Part shown: piece after piece, positions 7,596 to 15,104 of the stretch
Numbering within the stretch: position 1 is the stretch's first letter
Layout: every line of letters starts with the position of its first letter
NCBI GenBank assembly: GCA_022824265.1
Contig: JAJEAG010000042.1
Location: forward strand, 89,615-153,614
Direction: 5' to 3'
Source: Candidatus Poribacteria bacterium
GTDB taxonomy: Bacteria > Poribacteria > WGA-4E > WGA-3G
Length of the DNA: 64,000 bases
Program-made: the position numbers and the translations under genes
The notes under the pieces: generated by a model
The model's input: the letters and a program-made list of their open reading frames with translations, nothing else
The model's database searches: none
What the model was told of the DNA's origin: nothing

Positions 7596-8378
7596 TTATT
7601 GTGCCTTAATGTTTCCCCAAGTTGTTGTGAGTTTGTCAGCGGGTTTCACATCAAGAAATCCACCGTCTTTAACCTCGTTAATCTCATTTTCGGATAAAGC
7701 ACGACCAAATAGGTAGTACTCATCCAGCAATCCAATATACCAACGATCATTTTTATGATGTCCGATTCCTGCTGTAACACTCCAATCATCTGATAGTTTT
7801 CCGTTGCCTTTCGCAGCGTGAGTTTCCTTACCATCAACGTAGATTTTTATATCTCCGCTACCGCTATCATAAGTTCCAGCGAAATGGACCCATTTATTGG
7901 CTTCAAGTACAGGACCCGGGTTGATATTAAAGACTTCAGTGTTTGTGTTATCACGATGGAAAAATCTAAAACCGGCAGGACGAATTTCCATGTGGTAGAG
8001 TCCGCTTGCATGTCCCCCACCTATTGCGTCAAGCAGCGTTTGTGGATTGCCGGAACCGGTATGGTTAACCCATACTGCCAGTGTGAATCCATCAACCGGA
8101 CCGTTCTTAAATTCCGGTCCATTCATATTTATCCACACGTTGTTCTCTAACTTAATAGCTTTACCAATAACACCTTCCTCCCAATCAGTCTGTCCTTCCA
8201 ATTTTCCATCGTTACCGTTCGGTGATCCATCTTCAATAGTTCCACCTTCTTTGTCAAAACTATAGTAGACAGATAAGGCAGGGTCTTTAAGGTCAGCATT
8301 GACCGAGAGTACAAACGCTCCCATAAATAACATTACGATTATATAGATGAAAATAGATCTTATCATATCAAAACGCAT
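7596..8378 (-). CDS. Secreted LamG/concanavalin-like domain protein
   Basis: A 260-residue exported protein. Residues 1-28 form a signal peptide (hydrophobic SIFIYIIVMLFMGAFVLS, cleavage near VNA). The rest is one LamG-type jelly roll: YYSFDKEGG, DGSPNGNDG, FTLAVWVNH, KWVHFAGTYD, IKIYVDGKE and IGLLDEYYLFGRALSENEI are landmarks of this fold, which commonly binds carbohydrate or calcium. The last residues, KLTTTWGNIKAQ, resemble the ending of the metalloprotease at 35559-38450 and may be a sorting tail. A good ribosome site (TAGGAG) precedes the ATG, and a terminator follows. It is monocistronic. Confidence 0.88.
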   Translation of the reverse strand: MRFDMIRSIFIYIIVMLFMGAFVLSVNADLKDPALSVYYSFDKEGGTIEDGSPNGNDGKLEGQTDWEEGVIGKAIKLENNVWINMNGPEFKNGPVDGFTLAVWVNHTGSGNPQTLLDAIGGGHASGLYHMEIRPAGFRFFHRDNTNTEVFNINPGPVLEANKWVHFAGTYDSGSGDIKIYVDGKETHAAKGNGKLSDDWSVTAGIGHHKNDRWYIGLLDEYYLFGRALSENEINEVKDGGFLDVKPADKLTTTWGNIKAQ

Positions 8379-8615
8379 TATATTCTCCTATATGTTTTCT
8401 ATTTATAAATAGGCAGAGAAATGATATCCTAACAGGATTATCAGATGATCAATTCTCATGCAAATCGTTCCATAGACTGTTTATTACCAATTCTCTGGTA
8501 TGAGTAATTTCTATCCTTCAATCCTTATGCAACAGTACTATGAGACATAAAGAATTGTCCTAAATTTATCAGATAACAACATTTTTATCAAGTAAAATTA
8601 AAGTGAAGGGCAGAG

Positions 8616-8726
8616 CCATTCAGTTTTCGTTAATTCGTAGAATATGTCGTAAAGTCGCGATTCAGTGATCGTTCCTACAAAGGAAGGCTTAATATTGAAA
8701 ATAATAGGATTTGGATAACTGAATGG
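8616..8726. mobile_element. Short MITE-like element containing repeat R2
   Basis: CCATTCAGTTTTC (8616-8628) and GATAACTGAATGG (8714-8726) are inverted repeats with one mismatch and bound 111 bp. The right half matches repeat R2 copies at 6510-6552 and 41620-41675. The surrounding 415-base gap between LamG and lpdA holds no plausible gene; apart from this element and the lpdA promoter I see nothing else in it. Confidence 0.5.
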
Positions 8727-8736
8727 ATCTACTAAT

Positions 8737-8765
8737 TTGACAACCTTACCTTGATGTGATAGAAT
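8737..8765 (+). promoter_or_regulatory. Sigma70-type promoter for lpdA
   Basis: TTGACA at 8737-8742 and TAGAAT at 8760-8765 with a 17-base spacer, 28 bases ahead of the lpdA ATG, which itself has TAGGAG as ribosome site. Confidence 0.6.
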
Positions 8766-8793
8766 TGTATTCATTCAGAGAATAGGAGCAGAT

Positions 8794-10170
8794 ATGTCTA
8801 TTTATGATGTTGGGATTATTGGTGGAGGACCTGGAGGTTATGTTGCTGCCATAAGAGCAGCTCAATTGGGAGGCACTGTTTGTCTCATTGAAAAAGGTCA
8901 ATGGGGTGGTACATGTCTAAATAGAGGATGTATACCTACAAAGACCCTTTTTTCTATAGCACATCTTGCAGAGCAGGTTCGCAAGACCCCTGCTCTAAAT
9001 GTCCAAGACACATCCGTTGACTACTCACAGACATTAATACATAAAACGGAAGTCATTGAGAAATTGACAGGCGGGATAAGTCAACTTCTTAAGCGGAATA
9101 AAATCCACACCTTGATTGGTAATGCCTCGCTTACGGATAAAAACACAATTGTAGTAAATAAGACAGATGGGACATCTGAACAGATTCAGGTGAAGAACGT
9201 TATCATCGCTACTGGTTCTGAACCTGCAGATCCACCTGTTTTTGAGATTGATGAGACCGATGTGTTGACAACGACTGGAATCCTTAATCTAACTGAACTT
9301 CCTGAAAGTCTTATTATCGTTGGAGGTGGTGTTTCAGGTTGTGAATTTGCTTCTATCTTCAATGCATTTGGTTGTAAAGTGACCGTGTTGGAATTGCTTC
9401 CTACCATTTTGGCAACAGAAGATGTCCAAGTTGTTCGTCATATCCAACTTTTCATGAAGCGAAAAGGTATGTCTATCCAGACAGGTGCGAAAATTACCGG
9501 TGTCAAGAAGTCGGAAGAAGGTGTTACTGCAGTTCTTGAATCTGGTGAAAATGTTAAAGCAGAAAAGATGTTGGTATCAATCGGTAGACGTTACAATTCA
9601 GAAGGTATAGGGTTGGAAAAGGTTGGAGTTCGCACAGACAACGGCAAAATCGTTGTGAATGAAAAGATGCAGACGAACATTCCCGGAATTTACGCTGTCG
9701 GTGATGTCGCGAGTCGGTATCTGTTGGCACACGTTGCTTCTGCAGAGGGTAAGATTGCCGCGCAGAACTGTCTTGGTGAAACTACTGAAATGGACTATCA
9801 AGTTATCCCTTGGTGCGTGTTCACGTTACCGGAAATTGGGCATGCTGGTATGACAGAAAAAGAGGCTACAGATGAGGGTTATGAGGTTAAGGTAGGCAGA
9901 TTCCCTTATGGTGCAAGTGGCATGGCGTTAGGGATGGGAGAAGCAGACGGATTCGTGAAGACTGTCATGGATGCTGATAGTGGTGATATACTCGGGGCAC
10001 ATATTGTTGGTGCACATGCTTCAACGCTTATTCATGAAGCTGCGGTTGCAATACGTATGGGTGCTTCAGCGATGGATATTGCACATACTGTGCATGCACA
10101 TCCTACACTTTCTGAGATGGTGATGGAGTCTGCTGAGGCTGCGTATGGTCGGGCAGTGCATGTGTTGTAA
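8794..10170 (+). CDS. lpdA: Dihydrolipoyl dehydrogenase (E3)
   Basis: A 458-residue FAD enzyme that reoxidises dihydrolipoamide in 2-oxoacid dehydrogenase complexes or the glycine cleavage system, passing electrons to NAD. The FAD motif GGGPGGYVAAIRAAQLG, the redox-active disulfide GGTCLNRGCIPTK, the NAD-binding GGGVSGCEFASIF, the second FAD segment GIYAVGDV and the C-terminal catalytic HAHPTLSE (His/Glu pair) are all intact. Length is normal. No E1, E2 or lipoate genes are nearby, so the partner complex is encoded elsewhere. It has its own promoter and is followed by a hairpin, so it is probably transcribed alone. Confidence 0.96.
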   Translation: MSIYDVGIIGGGPGGYVAAIRAAQLGGTVCLIEKGQWGGTCLNRGCIPTKTLFSIAHLAEQVRKTPALNVQDTSVDYSQTLIHKTEVIEKLTGGISQLLKRNKIHTLIGNASLTDKNTIVVNKTDGTSEQIQVKNVIIATGSEPADPPVFEIDETDVLTTTGILNLTELPESLIIVGGGVSGCEFASIFNAFGCKVTVLELLPTILATEDVQVVRHIQLFMKRKGMSIQTGAKITGVKKSEEGVTAVLESGENVKAEKMLVSIGRRYNSEGIGLEKVGVRTDNGKIVVNEKMQTNIPGIYAVGDVASRYLLAHVASAEGKIAAQNCLGETTEMDYQVIPWCVFTLPEIGHAGMTEKEATDEGYEVKVGRFPYGASGMALGMGEADGFVKTVMDADSGDILGAHIVGAHASTLIHEAAVAIRMGASAMDIAHTVHAHPTLSEMVMESAEAAYGRAVHVL

Positions 10171-10187
10171 CAAAACAATATTTGTAA

Positions 10188-10210
10188 GGACACTACAGGA
10201 TGTAGTGTCC
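10188..10210 (+). terminator. Probable terminator after lpdA
   Basis: GGACACTAC (10188-10196) and GTAGTGTCC (10202-10210) form a perfect 9-bp stem with a 5-base loop, 17 bases after the lpdA stop. The downstream T-run is weak (CTGTTTATT), so efficiency is uncertain. Confidence 0.55.
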
Positions 10211-10361
10211 AGTTCCTGTTTATTCATGTAATTGCTGAAATGTATTTAACGTAAGTTCAATAAATCCACACGAATATCTCCGTAGATTGAGTTGAGTGAC
10301 GAAATCCAACATCTTTCCTCATTATATAGCATTCCCTGTTCGGTTTTGTTCCTTAACCTAA

Positions 10362-10722
10362 CCATAAGCGTCAATTTTAGGTGGAGATGTGTTTGTAGTC
10401 GCGCAATTCATTACGTTTCTTACATTTATCGTAGGGGCGAGGTCTCCTCGCCCGCATGCGTACATACAGTCCCGTAGACTGGAACGAGCAAAAAGCAACC
10501 TCCGACATGTCTATCTGATCCACAGAACGCCATGCACAAAAATTAGCGCAATCTATCAGAATCGCAGCTTAATGCGGTTGGGTTTCAGACGCTACAAAGA
10601 GACATTGATATACCAAAATCCTTCAGTGTCTTTTGCGTCTTCAGTGCTTTCAGTGATTCAGACAATTAGCACTATCGAATACCCTAAACACAATGGCATA
10701 TTCCTTAAATTGACGCCTATGG
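10362..10722. mobile_element. 361-bp MITE-like element (full copy of repeat R1)
   Basis: CCATAAGCGTCAATTTTAGG at 10362-10381 and CCTTAAATTGACGCCTATGG at 10703-10722 are inverted repeats matching at 18 of 20 positions. The element is flanked directly by TTTTGTTCCTTAACCTAA (10344-10361) and TTTTGTTCCTCAATCTAA (10723-10740), a direct repeat with two mismatches. Inside is a GC-rich perfect hairpin, GGGCGAGG/CCTCGCCC (10435-10453). The left half recurs at 6317-6475. Open frames across it show no protein-like character. The rest of the gap 10171-10783 holds only the lpdA hairpin and a copy of the TTAACGTAAGTTC motif at 10246. Confidence 0.65.
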
Positions 10723-10783
10723 TTTTGTTCCTCAATCTAACCTACATTGGTAATTGGATTTAATTTAGACAATGGAGAGACAA

Positions 10784-11050
10784 ATGAACTGTAGAGAAAT
10801 ACCGCAAATAGACTCAATTCAAGAACTCGCCAATTTTTGGGATACACATGACTTAACTGATTTTGAAGATGATCTTGAGGAAGTGGAAGAACCTGTTTTT
10901 GAACTTCAAACTGAACTGATTGTTCCATTACAACCTGAGGAGTTAGAGGCTCTAACAATACTTGCGAAAACCCGTGACACCTCTCCTGTAAATCTAATTC
11001 GTGAATGGGTTCTTGAACATATTGATAATACAGCCGCAGAAGTTCAATGA
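10784..11050 (+). CDS. CopG-type antitoxin, without adjacent toxin
   Basis: An 88-residue acidic protein. The start at 10784 has GGAGAG at 10774-10779; the ATG at 10772 is too close to any ribosome site. The segment IPQIDSIQELANFWDTHDLT followed by an acidic DFEDDLEEVEE stretch is the hallmark of the CopG_antitoxin family, whose members neutralise toxins of the BrnT/RelE type and bind their own operator through a ribbon-helix-helix. The C-terminal half (LQPEELEALTILAKTRDTSP) fits that ribbon-helix-helix. No toxin gene lies on either side: a MITE is upstream and a convergent kinase downstream. It is therefore an orphan antitoxin or the remainder of a disrupted pair. Confidence 0.78.
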   Translation: MNCREIPQIDSIQELANFWDTHDLTDFEDDLEEVEEPVFELQTELIVPLQPEELEALTILAKTRDTSPVNLIREWVLEHIDNTAAEVQ

Positions 11051-11098
11051 TTGGATTGCGTAGGAAATAAAGGAATCGGATTAAGTCTGATTACACTC

Positions 11099-12004
11099 TT
11101 AGAAATGAACCGCATCCTGCAGTTCCTCATACCGCGCTTCAATTTCGCTAAACTGCACAGACTTCTGCCGATTGATGCTGAAATCTTCAATGTTGAATGA
11201 TGCGACAACAGTACCATACATCATCGCTTTACGGATTGAACCTTCCGATACATCATCTACAGATGCCAAATAACCCATAAATCCACCTGCGAAACTATCG
11301 CCTGCGCCTGTAGGGTCTACAACCTCTGTAAGTGGATATGCTGGTGCGCTAAAAAAGGATGATTCTGTGATACTGATTGCACCGTGTTCACCTTTTTTGA
11401 CAATAACTCGCTTAGGTCCATAACGTAAGATTTCCCGTGCTGCCAGCAATAGATTAGATTCACCCGTGAGTAATTTTGCCTCACTATCGTTTAGGATAAG
11501 TATGTCCACGCGTTCTATTGTTCTCTCTAACGCTTCTCGCTCCTCATTTATCCAGAAATCCATCGTATCACAGACAACAAGTTTAGGGTTAGATGTTTGC
11601 TCAATAATGCTTAGCTGCAATTGCGGTGGGTCGTTCGCTAAAAATAGGTAAGAAGACTCTTTGTAGGAATTGGGTAAGGTCGGATGAAAATCAGCAATAA
11701 CATTCAACTCTGTGAAAAGTGTGTCGCGGACGTTAAAATCTTCAGAGTATCTACCACCCCATCGGAAGGTTTTACCGTCTTCTACGCGTGTCAGACCCTC
11801 AAGGTCAATTCCTTTGTCATTGAGGGAGTCTGTATACGCCTGTGGGAAATCAGCCCCAACTACACCGACAAGACGGATGGGACTACAAAAAAAACTTGTG
11901 GCAACAGCAGCATAAGTGCCAGAACCACCAAGCACATCTTCAACACGTTTCTGTGGGGTTTCTACGGTATCTAAAGTAACCGTTCCAACAACTAAAACTC
12001 CCAT
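11099..12004 (-). CDS. PfkB/ribokinase family kinase, possibly adenosine-directed
   Basis: A 301-residue sugar/nucleoside kinase. I use the second of two adjacent ATGs (12004), 5 bases after GGAG. The N-terminal VLVVGTVTLDTVE and GGSGTYAA motifs and the C-terminal PfkB signature DPTGAGDSFAGGFMG with catalytic Asp are intact. The family phosphorylates a hydroxyl of sugars or nucleosides using ATP. It is the last gene of the metK-ahcY operon. AhcY releases adenosine, and a kinase here would usefully remove it as AMP; that role is inference from context only. It is not a standard AdoK in sequence that I recognise. Confidence 0.85.
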   Translation of the reverse strand: MGVLVVGTVTLDTVETPQKRVEDVLGGSGTYAAVATSFFCSPIRLVGVVGADFPQAYTDSLNDKGIDLEGLTRVEDGKTFRWGGRYSEDFNVRDTLFTELNVIADFHPTLPNSYKESSYLFLANDPPQLQLSIIEQTSNPKLVVCDTMDFWINEEREALERTIERVDILILNDSEAKLLTGESNLLLAAREILRYGPKRVIVKKGEHGAISITESSFFSAPAYPLTEVVDPTGAGDSFAGGFMGYLASVDDVSEGSIRKAMMYGTVVASFNIEDFSINRQKSVQFSEIEARYEELQDAVHF

Positions 12005-12023
12005 CATTTCTCCATTCTTATTG

Positions 12024-12254
12024 CTAAAATGGTCCTGGACGATTTTTGTTTTCACGCATTGCGCTAATGACTCGCCGCACACGTCTCACCAAAATAACAG
12101 CAAGCACGAGTATAAGTGGAATACGTAGATATTCAAGTATAGTGAAAATGGTCGGAGGGAATTCGACTTTTCCAGACTGTGCTAACCATATCGGCAGCAG
12201 GAGCACTGTTGCAAGAAGTAAAACTACTCCCTCCCAGATTTCTGCCTTTTTCAT
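12024..12254 (-). CDS. Small two-helix membrane protein
   Basis: A 76-residue protein, MKKAEIWEGVV..., with two hydrophobic helices (residues ~8-25 and ~43-61) and a basic C-terminal tail RRVRRV...ENKNRPGPF. The frame is open further upstream but that part overlaps ahcY and looks non-coding in character, so I start at 12254, although no clear ribosome site is visible. It lies between ahcY (90-base gap) and the PfkB kinase (19-base gap) on the same strand. I do not recognise the family; existence as a gene is supported by the membrane pattern and the tight position. Confidence 0.55.
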   Translation of the reverse strand: MKKAEIWEGVVLLLATVLLLPIWLAQSGKVEFPPTIFTILEYLRIPLILVLAVILVRRVRRVISAMRENKNRPGPF

Positions 12255-12343
12255 AAGAAATGTTGTGGGTGCATGACAGGTTGAGATAGATTCATTATGC
12301 ACGTCGTAAAGTGCCGCATACAGAGTGCACAAATAGGAGTTGC

Positions 12344-13606
12344 TTAAGTACCCATTTCCCAAGAGTTGAGGTATTTTTCTTGTTCAGCCGTAAGCGTGTC
12401 AATCTCAACACCGAATGCTGCTAACTTCAATTTGGCTACTTCCTCGTCAATAGAAGCAGGAACGTCATAGACCCTATTTTCAAGTTTTTTCTGATTCTGT
12501 GCAATAAATTCAAGGGATAATGCTTGATTAGCAAAACTCATGTCCATGACACTTGCAGGATGTCCCTCTGCTGACGCTAAATTTACCAATCGACCTTCAC
12601 CGATAAGAAAAAGTGTTCGTCCATCGTCAAGTGTGTAGGATTCTACGTATTCGCGTGCTGTTGCTTTTTCAACTGCGAGTTCCTCAAGTGCTGGAATATC
12701 AATTTCTACATTAAAATGACCTGAATTAGCGATAATTGCCCCATTCTTCATAGCTTCAAAATGTTCTTTACGAAGGACATGAATATCGCCTGTTAATGTA
12801 ATTACAAGGTCTGCTTCTTGAACGGCTTTTTGCATAGGCATCACTCTGAATCCATCCATTACTGCTTCTAATGCCTTCAGTGCGGTTACTTCCGTTACAA
12901 TAACGTTAGCACCTAACCCACGCGCACGGCTTGCGACTCCTCTGCCACACCAACCGTAACCTGCTATAACGACAGTCGTTCCTGCGATGAGTAGGTTCGT
13001 TGCGCGGATAATGCCATCTAAAGTGCTTTGTCCAGTGCCGTATCGGTTATCAAAAAAATGTTTGGTATCTGCATCATTTACGGCGATAATGGGATATTTC
13101 AGTACACCTTCCGCAGCCATGCTTTTAAGCCTGATAACACCAGTGGTTGTTTCTTCTGTTCCCGCAACAACCTGCTCGACAAGTGCTGGATTTGTTTCTT
13201 CGGAATGTAGTTGCGATACCAAATCAGCACCATCATCCATTGTAATATTAGATTGTGTTTCAAGTGCTGCTTGTATATGTTGATAATAAGTTTTGGTGTC
13301 CTCACCGTTAATAGCAAATACCGCTATGTCGTCATTAACAACGAGAGATGCAGCAACGTCATCTTGCGTACTAAGCGGGTTAGATGCACATAACGCCAAT
13401 TCGGCACCGCCTGCCTTTAAAGTTTGCATTAGGTTTGCTGTTTCCGTTGTAACATGTAAACATGCGGCAACTTTTAATCCTTGCAACGGTTGTTCTTTGG
13501 CAAAACGTTCACGGATAGATGTTAAAACAGGCATAAACCTGTTTGCCCAATCCACTCGCTGTTTACCCACATCTGCAAGGTCTGTATTCTTGATATCGTA
13601 GTCCAT
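12344..13606 (-). CDS. ahcY: Adenosylhomocysteinase
   Basis: A 420-residue NAD-dependent hydrolase that splits S-adenosylhomocysteine into adenosine and homocysteine. Landmarks are [17 protein letters not shown] near the N-terminus, [18 protein letters not shown], the NAD-binding [21 protein letters not shown], and the C-terminal [16 protein letters not shown]. The length is that of the shorter form, which lacks the ~40-residue insert seen in some bacterial enzymes. Its start is 8 bases after the metK stop on the same strand, so SAM synthesis and SAH removal are co-expressed. A ribosome site (AAGGAGG-like) precedes the ATG. Confidence 0.96.
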   Translation of the reverse strand: MDYDIKNTDLADVGKQRVDWANRFMPVLTSIRERFAKEQPLQGLKVAACLHVTTETANLMQTLKAGGAELALCASNPLSTQDDVAASLVVNDDIAVFAINGEDTKTYYQHIQAALETQSNITMDDGADLVSQLHSEETNPALVEQVVAGTEETTTGVIRLKSMAAEGVLKYPIIAVNDADTKHFFDNRYGTGQSTLDGIIRATNLLIAGTTVVIAGYGWCGRGVASRARGLGANVIVTEVTALKALEAVMDGFRVMPMQKAVQEADLVITLTGDIHVLRKEHFEAMKNGAIIANSGHFNVEIDIPALEELAVEKATAREYVESYTLDDGRTLFLIGEGRLVNLASAEGHPASVMDMSFANQALSLEFIAQNQKKLENRVYDVPASIDEEVAKLKLAAFGVEIDTLTAEQEKYLNSWEMGT

Positions 13607-13614
13607 CTTCCTCC

Positions 13615-14742
13615 TTATACTTTAAGCTTTTCAACATAATCAGTTTTTTCCCACGTGAACCCTTTTTCAGTGCGTCCAAAATGTCCGTAAGCAGCAGTAT
13701 TTCTGTATATTGGTTCTCGTAGTTTTAATCTTTCAATGATGCCTTCTGGAGTTAAGTCAAAGTGTTGATTGACTAATTTAGCAGCCATTATATCATCCCC
13801 TGTTCCAAATGTATCAACCATAACCGAGACAGGAGCTTTACATCCGATAGCATAAGCAATTTGGATTTCGCATCGTTCTGCTAATCCAGCAGCAACAAGA
13901 TTTTTAGCTGCATGTCGTGCAGCATAAGTAGCACTTCTGTCAACTTTTGTTGCATCCTTTCCAGAAAGTGCACCGCCACCATGTCGTCCAGTACCTCCAT
14001 AGGTATCTACGATGATTTTTCGTCCGGTTAATCCTGCGTCCCCATGGGGTCCTCCTGTAACGAAACGACCTGTCGGGTTAATATGGTATACAACATCAGG
14101 ACTCATCAAATTATCGGGAATAACTTTCTTGATTACTTCTTCGATTATTCCTTCTTTGAGATCGGAATCAGCAACATCAGGATTGTGTTGTGATGAAATG
14201 ACAACAGTGGTTACTTGTGTAGGTTTGTTGTCAACATATTCAACTGTTACTTGGGATTTTCCATCGGGACGAATGTAATCAAGGATACCCTCTTTGCGCA
14301 CTTGAGCTAAACGGTGGGTCAATTGGTGTGCTAAAGTGATCGGCAAAGGCATCAGTTCAGGTGTCTCTGTGCATGCATAACCAAACATTAGACCTTGGTC
14401 ACCCGCACCTCCTGGATTGACACCCATTGCAATATCTGGAGATTGTTTGTCAATTGTAACTAATATTGCACTATGCTCTGCATCAAATCCGTAGTTTGCA
14501 TCGGTATATCCAATATCTGCTATGACTTCACGAGCAATCTCTTGTAAATTTGGACTGGCTGTGGTTGTTATTTCTCCTGCGATAATGACAAGTCCAGTTG
14601 TAACGAGCGTTTCACATGCCACCCTTCCTAACGGGTCTTCTGTTAGAATGGTATCAAGAACAGCATCAGAGATCTGGTCAGCGATTTTGTCCGGATGCCC
14701 TTCTGTTACAGATTCGGACGAAAACAAAAAATTACGACTCAA
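13615..14742 (-). CDS. metK: S-adenosylmethionine synthetase
   Basis: A 375-residue enzyme that makes SAM from methionine and ATP. The N-terminal [20 protein letters not shown] (catalytic His in GHPDK), GEITT, the [15 protein letters not shown]/methionine segment and [17 protein letters not shown] are all present. Length is normal. It is the first gene of the operon metK-ahcY-membrane protein-PfkB kinase on the minus strand. The 362-base gap upstream may hold its leader; see that entry. Confidence 0.97.
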   Translation of the reverse strand: MSRNFLFSSESVTEGHPDKIADQISDAVLDTILTEDPLGRVACETLVTTGLVIIAGEITTTASPNLQEIAREVIADIGYTDANYGFDAEHSAILVTIDKQSPDIAMGVNPGGAGDQGLMFGYACTETPELMPLPITLAHQLTHRLAQVRKEGILDYIRPDGKSQVTVEYVDNKPTQVTTVVISSQHNPDVADSDLKEGIIEEVIKKVIPDNLMSPDVVYHINPTGRFVTGGPHGDAGLTGRKIIVDTYGGTGRHGGGALSGKDATKVDRSATYAARHAAKNLVAAGLAERCEIQIAYAIGCKAPVSVMVDTFGTGDDIMAAKLVNQHFDLTPEGIIERLKLREPIYRNTAAYGHFGRTEKGFTWEKTDYVEKLKV

Positions 14743-15104
14743 TTCAGTTCTCCTGTCAACATATTTTCCTTATCTCCCACATACGAAAGAACCATCATTC
14801 CTTTTTTCGTTGAAAGAACGCATTTCTGTACATAACTTACCCAATGTCATCCAGAAATACCTCATTAAACGAATACAAAAGATATTAATCTAACATACTT
14901 ACTTGCAACAATACATAATGAGGTAGTATCGTGATAACTACACCCTACCCAATACTACATTTGATGCATAAGGTTCGGATGTCTCGCATTTAGGTATTCG
15001 CGAGGGTGGGTACAGAACAGAAAAGATGTAGGCATCATTGTATAAATTAGAAATGGAGAGGAACCTAACAATAGAGGATCTATAAAAGATGCTCAATCAC
15101 TAAA
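14743..15104 (-). other. Upstream region of metK with potential RNA structure
   Basis: No gene is visible in this 362-base gap. GTAGTAT (14923-14929) can pair with ATACTAC (14952-14958), and CTCGC (14983-14987) with GCGAG (15000-15004). Being directly ahead of metK, a SAM- or SAH-sensing leader would be expected, but I do not find the conserved cores of the known SAM or SAH riboswitch classes. I report it only as a structured candidate. Confidence 0.3.

Noticed and set aside
10292..10763. Two overlapping open frames in the MITE region
   Set aside because: They follow the repeat sequence and lack ribosome sites and protein-like composition.
14743..15104. SAM-I, SAM-II or SAH riboswitch upstream of metK
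   Set aside because: The conserved cores of these classes were not found by eye; kept only as an unassigned structured region.
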